DNA of 10,861 nucleotides from Candidatus Bathyarchaeota archaeon. Lineage in GTDB: Archaea > Thermoproteota > Bathyarchaeia > 40CM-2-53-6 > FEN-987. The stretch spans positions 1-10,861 of the forward strand of contig JAHFFU010000012.1 in NCBI GenBank assembly GCA_023247835.1, in the 5' to 3' direction. Each line of letters begins with the position of its first letter. Position 1 is the first letter of the stretch. The notes below the pieces were generated by a model, which ran no database searches, was not told where the DNA came from, and was given only the letters and a program-made list of their open reading frames with translations. Position numbers and translations under genes: made by a program. Positions 6,480-10,861 of the stretch are shown one piece after another.

Positions 6480-7262
6480 CTACGAAATCGCTGTCCATCC
6501 ACCGTCAACAAAAACAGTCTGGCCCGTAATGTAGTCAGCTGAGCTGGATGCCAGAAAAATTAGGGCGCCTGCAAGGTCCTTTGCCGGATCGCCCGCTCGT
6601 CTGAGAGGAATCCTTGACAAGAACCTTCGTTTGATCTGAGGATTTTCCTCTACTACCTTTGTCATACGGGACGGGAAGTATCCGGGCGCAATGGCGTTCA
6701 CGTTTACTCCGTGTGGCGCCCACTCCACTGCCAGAGCTCGAGTGAGGTTGATGACCGCAGCCTTAGTCGCGTAGTAGGGGGCCGACGGCTCCAAGTCAGC
6801 TCGAAGGCCGTAGATTGACGCGATATTGATTATCTTCCCTTTGATTCCCTTTCTGACCATCGATTCGCAAACCGCCCTAGCACACAACCAAACACCAGTC
6901 AAGTTCACATCGAGCACATGATTCCAGTCTTCTAACCGCATCTCTAAAGCCGGAGCGTCAACTGAGACCCCGGCATTGTTTATCAGGATATCTATCTCTC
7001 CAAGGCCTCTTTCTATTTCTATGACAGCGTTTCTCACATCATCTTCCTTACTAACATCAGTGTGTAAGTTGAGAACTTTCACATTCTTCTTCTTCAACTT
7101 CCTTTCGGTTTCGTCTAGTTCGATGGCTCTTGACGGCAGGTCGCTTACGGCCAGGTGAACTCCTTCCTCAGCCAGGGTTAAGGCATGATGGTAGCCTAAT
7201 CCTCCAAGGCTGGCCCCAGTTACCCAAGCAATCTTGCCACGCAAATCGAAGAGATTCGTCAT
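6480..7262 (-). CDS. Classical short-chain dehydrogenase/reductase
   Basis: This NAD(P)-dependent oxidoreductase acts on an alcohol/carbonyl pair. From ATG 7262 it has 260 aa, the usual size of classical SDRs. It shows the glycine motif TGASLGGLG (15-23), NNAG (95-98), catalytic Asn120, Ser149, Tyr163 and Lys167 (YYATK), then APGYFPSRM and the C-terminal GQTVFVDGGWT. The glycine motif is one residue longer than the common TGxxxGxG. Asp41 at the end of the second strand (AVSDL) suggests NAD rather than NADP. An upstream in-frame TTG (7331) would add 23 residues before LFDLRGK, where family members begin, so I prefer 7262. It is convergent with livK across an 81-bp gap. The substrate is unknown. 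Confidence 0.92.
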   Translation of the reverse strand: MTNLFDLRGKIAWVTGASLGGLGYHHALTLAEEGVHLAVSDLPSRAIELDETERKLKKKNVKVLNLHTDVSKEDDVRNAVIEIERGLGEIDILINNAGVSVDAPALEMRLEDWNHVLDVNLTGVWLCARAVCESMVRKGIKGKIINIASIYGLRADLEPSAPYYATKAAVINLTRALAVEWAPHGVNVNAIAPGYFPSRMTKVVEENPQIKRRFLSRIPLRRAGDPAKDLAGALIFLASSSADYITGQTVFVDGGWTAIS

Positions 7263-7386
7263 CGAGTGAACACCGGCTCCCAGGATCGCAAAACCCGTCT
7301 TTCGAGATAAGAAGTTTGATGGAAGAACCAAGGCATTTTAGGCCAGCGACAACGAGAAAATGGGTTAATACGATTGACCTTCATGC

Positions 7387-7647
7387 ATGTTGTGTCTAAG
7401 GAGAAGGACGCTTACGAGCGGGGCCCTCGGCACTCAAGTCAAACACCTCGTCCATAGAAATCTCGAGATTTACATGAAGAGGTTCCACTATTATGGCCTT
7501 AGTCATCAATCAATCTTTACCGTGGGAAAAAAGTTCGGGCCATTTATCGAGAAGCATGATGATGCGATGTTGCGAGGGATAAAGGCAATCGCCGACTCGA
7601 CAAGACACAAGCTCGAAGAAATCCTCGCGTTAAACGGTACGAGCTAA
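7387..7647 (+). CDS. Small uncharacterised ORF, possibly a remnant
   Basis: I do not recognise this 86-codon frame. The part after the in-frame ATG at 7474 (57 codons) looks more like protein than the part before it. It is rich in charged and aromatic residues (KRFHYYGLSH, KKFGPFIEKHDD) and ends with GIKAIADSTRHKLEEILA. That last segment faintly resembles the first helix of ArsR-type regulators (KALADxTRxxIL), but the frame stops where the helix-turn-helix should follow. A different frame (7383-7457) holds the coding-like run SKEKDAYERGPRHSS, so a frameshifted remnant is possible. There is no convincing ribosome binding site for either start. Expression is doubtful. Confidence 0.3.
   Translation: MLCLRRRTLTSGALGTQVKHLVHRNLEIYMKRFHYYGLSHQSIFTVGKKFGPFIEKHDDAMLRGIKAIADSTRHKLEEILALNGTS
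7458..7471. repeat. Perfect 14-bp palindrome
   Basis: aaatctcgagattt is its own reverse complement and lies 2 nt before the ATG at 7474. The position and perfect symmetry would suit a dimeric DNA-binding protein. A chance occurrence inside a weak coding frame is also possible. Confidence 0.4.
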
Positions 7648-7666
7648 TCTGGGGGTCTTGGGCGGA

Positions 7667-7744
7667 ATGTACGTCGATGGGCGGTCCAACCCGAATCATC
7701 AAAGGAGGGTCATGCACTCGTTGCTCAGAATTGGGACCGGATAG
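7667..7744 (+). CDS. Very short ORF with a strong internal ribosome binding site
   Basis: This is a 25-codon frame starting at ATG 7667, with a second in-frame ATG at 7712. The second ATG is preceded by aaaggaggg (7701-7709), the strongest Shine-Dalgarno in the window, and would encode only ten residues (MHSLLRIGTG) before TAG. No family can be assigned. It might be a relic start of a lost gene or a leader peptide of the membrane protein that begins 57 bp downstream. Confidence 0.2.
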   Translation: MYVDGRSNPNHQRRVMHSLLRIGTG

Positions 7745-7801
7745 ATTCCATTAGAGAGTCGTGCCACACAGATCAAGATCGATTGACATTAGGCGTAGTA
7801 T

Positions 7802-8446
7802 ATGCGAAAGACCACTCTCACAATCGGTCTACTCCTGATCCTTGCAGGAGCGTTTATCATAAACCAGGGCGCCCAATCTCTCATTCCAATAGCCAATCTC
7901 GCAGGTCTGGCGTCACACACACGAGCAGAAAGTGCGATCATCACGCCAACATTAGTATCCATACCGCCCTCAAACTACACATACTTTTCCGCAGACTTAA
8001 GAGAAGGAGTACCAGTCGTGGGAACGGTACAAATAGAAGACGCACGCGAGATAGGTTTCTACGTAATGGACGAAGGAAACTTTTCAGAGTGGAGCGCAGG
8101 ACACCCCGCGAACATTCTACTTGCAAAACCGTTGGCTATTTCCTACAATTTCACCTTCATCCCTAGCGTGAGCGGAACTTACTTCTTCGTCTTCGATAAT
8201 CAGGATCGAGATGGGCGTGTCATCGTGTTCAATCTTAATTCCGTTCAGGACGTGTCCGTCCTCAACCCGCTGGTACAGTACCTCAGCTATGAGTTGCTCT
8301 TGATTGGCATACTAATGGTGACTTTCGGAATTAAGACTGGTGGAAGAAGGTCGCAGGAATCTGTTGCTGCTAAATGCAGATTCTGCGGAGCAAAAATCGA
8401 GACTGGTCAGACTTTCTGCACGAAATGCAACCGATCCCAAATATAG
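7802..8446 (+). CDS. Membrane-anchored zinc-ribbon protein with extracytoplasmic beta-sandwich-like domain
   Basis: I recognise the architecture, not a named gene. The 214 residues begin with an N-terminal membrane segment (about 5-21). Then comes an extracytoplasmic region (about 40-155) with alternating hydrophobic strands, including VPVVGTVQIEDAREIGFYVM and PSVSGTYFFVFDNQD. That pattern recalls emp24/GOLD or pre-peptidase-C-terminal-like beta sandwiches. A second membrane segment (about 160-178) follows, then a C-terminal rubredoxin-like zinc ribbon, Cys192-x2-Cys195-x10-Cys206-x2-Cys209, presumably cytoplasmic. Proteins of this plan are frequent in Thermoproteota, usually without known function. 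The ATG at 7802 has no good ribosome binding site. The frame ends four codons after the last Cys, yet the +1 frame continues with a hydrophobic stretch to 8528, suggesting a lost third membrane helix. No neighbour explains its role. Confidence 0.7.
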   Translation: MRKTTLTIGLLLILAGAFIINQGAQSLIPIANLAGLASHTRAESAIITPTLVSIPPSNYTYFSADLREGVPVVGTVQIEDAREIGFYVMDEGNFSEWSAGHPANILLAKPLAISYNFTFIPSVSGTYFFVFDNQDRDGRVIVFNLNSVQDVSVLNPLVQYLSYELLLIGILMVTFGIKTGGRRSQESVAAKCRFCGAKIETGQTFCTKCNRSQI

Positions 8447-8528
8447 AATCCCCAACCTCGCAAAGCCCGTCATTATTCTAGCAGTAGTGATAACGGTCAG
8501 TCTCCTCGCGAATATGAGTTACACGTAA
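8433..8528 (+). other. Frame-shifted hydrophobic tail of the zinc-ribbon protein
   Basis: In the +1 frame relative to the zinc-ribbon gene, 8433-8528 encodes a 31-residue end with a polar start (DPKYRIPNLAKP) and then VIILAVVITVSLLANMSYT, ending in TAA at 8526-8528. It has the shape of a positively flanked membrane helix. The shift would occur around tcccaaa (8435-8441), two short homopolymers just before the annotated TAG. No start codon places this segment in a sensible separate gene. Either one base was gained, the read is in error, or a ribosomal shift joins the two. Confidence 0.45.
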
Positions 8529-8854
8529 TTCGCTACTCAACAATCCTTTCTTGGTCCGACTGATTGGCGCTGGGTGATTGCTTGCTTCGTACTTGTGGCA
8601 CCACAATGTAATGTAATCGATTTCTTTGCTTGTTCAAAGAGACTTTTTGATTTCCTAGTGCAAGCGTGATACTTCTCTGTCTCATTTTCCAGAATCCTGT
8701 CACTCGCCATAGTGCCACCCTGCGTCCTCTACTCAATTTCCGTAATAATTTCCTTAATAATATCTTATTGAATACCTTTGATTCCTTGTAGCAGCCAGTC
8801 ACACCGCGTATCGTGGAGGGGTACGCTCCGACGAAGACAACGATAGTGGGCCAA
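8529..8854. other. Intergenic stretch without a supported gene
   Basis: These 326 bp separate the zinc-ribbon gene from the convergent M20 gene. A minus-strand frame of 89 codons (8533-8802) crosses it but is extremely basic, has no recognisable motif and looks like chance. An AT-rich patch at 8740-8775 contains the repeated word aataatttcc/ccttaataat and may hold transcription stops for either flank. No tRNA, repeat array or insertion-sequence end was seen. Confidence 0.4.
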
Positions 8855-10096
8855 TCAATCCGTGCTTCGGTTCAGGATTCTATAAGCTACTACGGCGTAG
8901 ATTTTCGCAGCGTCAACCACTTGCTTCCAATAGACGTATTCGTCGCTCTCGTGAGCTCGTCCGCTTGCATGCGTGCTAATATCCGCGCTCGGTCCGTAGG
9001 AGACTACTGGGATTTTGCAGCGCGTCGCTATCAAACAGTCATCTGCAACAGATGTACCGGCGATTAAAGGTGGATTATAGCCGAATTGTCCTGCAACATT
9101 CAAAATTGTCTTCACGAGCTCAGATTCAGGGTCGGTCTCGTATGCTTCATACGCGGGCGCTGGTCGCTGAGTAAATTCAACTTTCACCCGATCAAATGTG
9201 TCCTTCTCAAGATTCTGTTGAAGGAAAGATTTGACTTCTTCAAATCCCTGCTTGATCGTCGTGCCAGGGAGTACATGTCTGTCCAATCGGATGATGCATT
9301 TATCCGGTACACTCAAAGCGTCAGATCCTCCCTCAATCTTCAGGATGCAAGATGAGGTTCTGAGCGGTGCGAGTTTGAAATCAAGGATCCTCGGATGCGT
9401 CTTTTCGGGAAAATGAGAGAGTGCGGCTATCACATTCGCCGCTTCAGATATTGCGTTGATCCCATTCTCCGGTTGAGCCGCGTGAGTTGACCTACCAGTA
9501 ACGGAGATGTCCACTAAACATTGACTTCGACGCGCGTTGCGCAAGCGTGTAAGATTACTGGGCTCCCCAACTATGCAACATTTAGCTCCATCATAGAAAC
9601 CTTGGTCGATTAAGGTCGTGGTTCCTCTCGACCAGCATTCTTCATCGCTGACAGCGTGAACAGCAAAGACATGTTTGAGATGTACTCCAGTGGAGGTCAA
9701 GGCTTTCGCCGCCACTAATATGGCTGCCAGGCCTCCCTTCATGTCCACGCTCCCAAGTCCATACAACCTTTCGCCCTCAACAACAGGATCGAAAGGATCT
9801 CGCGTCCATCCCTCGCACACTTGAACAGTGTCCATATGCCCATTGAAAACCAGAAGAGGTTTCTGCTCCGAACCCGTCGTGGTGACCCCTACAACCGAAG
9901 GTCCACAGCCAACGACAGGAACTGAAGTCACCTTAAACCCGTAACTCTCGAGGTCGCGAGCTACTGCCTCCGATATTCGATGCTCTGATCCGAAGATGCT
10001 GGGAATCCTGATAAGTTTCTTACAGTACTCGACCGTTTCGTGTTCAGTGATGGCGTCGACTAGTTTCCTCTCATCGCACCCTAAAGGGGCAGACAT
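8855..10096 (-). CDS. M20-family metallohydrolase (ArgE/DapE/CPG2 type)
   Basis: This 413-residue di-zinc amidohydrolase of the M20 peptidase/deacylase family cleaves an N-acyl or peptide bond of an amino-acid derivative. All expected residues are present: His87 and Asp89 in GHMDTV, bridging Asp118 in GSVDMKGG, catalytic Glu152 and ligand Glu153 in SDEE, Glu178 in VGEPS, and His382 in RAHESDEY. The dimerisation domain sits between them (His205 in GRSTHAA, about 190-305). The GWTRDPFDP and GLGSVDMKGG blocks point to the ArgE/DapE/CPG2 branch, not the allantoate/carbamoyl branch. ATG 10096 is the only in-frame start after the upstream gene's stop (24-nt gap). gaggag lies 13 nt before it, farther than usual. 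It is the second gene of an operon with the deacetylase-like gene. The exact substrate is unknown. Confidence 0.92.
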   Translation of the reverse strand: MSAPLGCDERKLVDAITEHETVEYCKKLIRIPSIFGSEHRISEAVARDLESYGFKVTSVPVVGCGPSVVGVTTTGSEQKPLLVFNGHMDTVQVCEGWTRDPFDPVVEGERLYGLGSVDMKGGLAAILVAAKALTSTGVHLKHVFAVHAVSDEECWSRGTTTLIDQGFYDGAKCCIVGEPSNLTRLRNARRSQCLVDISVTGRSTHAAQPENGINAISEAANVIAALSHFPEKTHPRILDFKLAPLRTSSCILKIEGGSDALSVPDKCIIRLDRHVLPGTTIKQGFEEVKSFLQQNLEKDTFDRVKVEFTQRPAPAYEAYETDPESELVKTILNVAGQFGYNPPLIAGTSVADDCLIATRCKIPVVSYGPSADISTHASGRAHESDEYVYWKQVVDAAKIYAVVAYRILNRSTD

Positions 10097-10120
10097 CTGC
10101 GCGTCTAGACTCCTCGTGGT

Positions 10121-10861
10121 TCAGTGAAAATGGAATTCGATCGCAGGTTCGTTTCCGTGTCCGTTACGCCACCATTCAGCTAATTCAATCGCAGACGTGA
10201 ACCAAACTTTTGGTTTCGACTTCATATAACGAACGAAATCTCTTAGCATTTGGATGCGTGCGGGTCTTCCGATGCATTCAGGATGCATCGTCAGATTGAA
10301 CAATGAGCAGTCTGAATATAGCGCGTTGAATTCTGCTTGCCATATTTCACGCACCTGTCTCGGCGACTTCCTGTCAACCTCGAACGCCGGATAGTCGTCG
10401 AGACACCAGTCTACCGGCAACTCAACCAACAGCTTACTGACGCCGTCGACCTTGATGAAATATGGCAGATCCTGATTCATGAGGCTGCTGTCGTATTCGA
10501 AACCGAACTCAGTCAGTAGTTCGAGACTATGTTTTCCGAAATCGAACCATGGTGCACGATAGCCAATTGGGTTCGTTCCAATCGCTTGCCTAATTCCCTC
10601 GACGCATTTCCGGAGAACAAGCTTCTCCTCTTCAAGGGTCAAATCGGACACTTTCTCATGCAAGTAACCATGCCCCGCGATCTCGAACTTTCTGCCCTGA
10701 ATTTCCCTCACTATTTCCCTGTAATTCTCCGCAACCCACCCCGGCACAAAAAATGTTCCCGGTACAGAGAAGTCTTCGAGTAAGTTCAAAAGTCTATTGA
10801 CGCCCACCGTTGGTCCATACCTTCCTTTCGAGAGTGGCACAATCTTCCCCGGAGTCGACCT
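10121..10861 (-). CDS. Polysaccharide-deacetylase-family hydrolase (allantoinase/PgdA-like), 5' end missing
   Basis: The frame is open to the window edge, so the true start and the N-terminal catalytic Asp motif lie outside. A GTG at 10840 is in frame but is probably internal, because the upstream codons (RSTPGKI) also fit the family. The visible part carries the NodB-fold landmarks of the carbohydrate esterase 4 branch that includes PuuE allantoinase and Helicobacter PgdA. These are PGTFFVPGWVAE, the metal-binding GHGYLHE, YRAPWFDFG, YDSSLM, LVELPVDWCLDDYPAF, and TMHPECIGRPARIQML with the late catalytic His. Such enzymes hydrolyse C-N bonds of acylated amines or cyclic ureides, using a metal, in the cytoplasm when no signal is present. 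Pairing with an M20 enzyme favours a small-molecule amide substrate over a polymer. That is inference. Confidence 0.88.
   Translation of the reverse strand, partial: RSTPGKIVPLSKGRYGPTVGVNRLLNLLEDFSVPGTFFVPGWVAENYREIVREIQGRKFEIAGHGYLHEKVSDLTLEEEKLVLRKCVEGIRQAIGTNPIGYRAPWFDFGKHSLELLTEFGFEYDSSLMNQDLPYFIKVDGVSKLLVELPVDWCLDDYPAFEVDRKSPRQVREIWQAEFNALYSDCSLFNLTMHPECIGRPARIQMLRDFVRYMKSKPKVWFTSAIELAEWWRNGHGNEPAIEFHFH

Noticed and set aside
7683..7700. tRNA T-arm-like string ggtccaaccc
   Set aside because: No matching acceptor, D-arm or anticodon arm could be folded around it.
7783..8166. 127-codon plus-strand frame
   Set aside because: It overlaps the zinc-ribbon gene in another frame, with Arg/Ser/His-rich composition typical of a shadow.
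8533..8802. 89-codon minus-strand frame between the zinc-ribbon and M20 genes
   Set aside because: It is very basic with no recognisable domain, and no ribosome binding site or motif supports it.

Overview
The window looks archaeal, most likely from an uncultured mesophilic Thermoproteota-type lineage (Bathyarchaeia or non-ammonia-oxidising Nitrososphaeria). That placement is an inference from several signs. There are TATA-like elements about 25-30 nt before probable starts and no clear bacterial -35/-10 pairs. TTG and GTG starts are frequent. The solute-binding protein has a twin-arginine signal and a Thr-rich linker but no lipobox Cys, there is an F420-type luciferase-like oxidoreductase, and there is a membrane-anchored zinc-ribbon protein.

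Region 1 (1-623) is a gene graveyard. It holds the 3' end of a phytoene-dehydrogenase-like FAD oxidoreductase, open and well conserved only over its last ~60 codons and broken upstream by a TGA. Next comes an apparently intact promoter, leader hairpin and Shine-Dalgarno, followed by only the first ~20 codons of a hydantoinase/5-oxoprolinase (HyuA-type) gene before a stop. Region 2 (654-1589, minus) is an LLM-class, probably F420-dependent, oxidoreductase. Region 3 (1691-6398) is a complete five-component branched-chain-amino-acid/amide-type ABC importer in an unusual layout. The ATPases livG-livF lie on plus, the permeases livM-livH on minus, and the binding protein livK on plus. livF and livM share a CTAG tetranucleotide for their stops, and livH and livK diverge from a 105-bp promoter region.

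Region 4 (6480-7262, minus) is a classical short-chain dehydrogenase. Region 5 (7332-8854) holds weakly supported small ORFs, a perfect 14-bp palindrome, and a membrane protein with an extracytoplasmic beta-sandwich-like domain and a C-terminal zinc ribbon. A last hydrophobic segment of that protein seems to have been thrown into the +1 frame. Region 6 (8855-10861, minus) is a two-gene operon of a polysaccharide-deacetylase/allantoinase-like hydrolase (5' end beyond the window) and an M20 metallohydrolase.

Taken together, the window reads as a catabolic island. The Liv-type importer would bring in an amino acid, peptide or amide. The deacetylase-fold hydrolase and M20 enzyme (and formerly a HyuA-type enzyme) would cleave C-N bonds, and the SDR and LLM enzymes would handle redox steps. 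The substrate cannot be read from the sequence. No defence system, CRISPR array, rRNA, tRNA or insertion sequence was seen.
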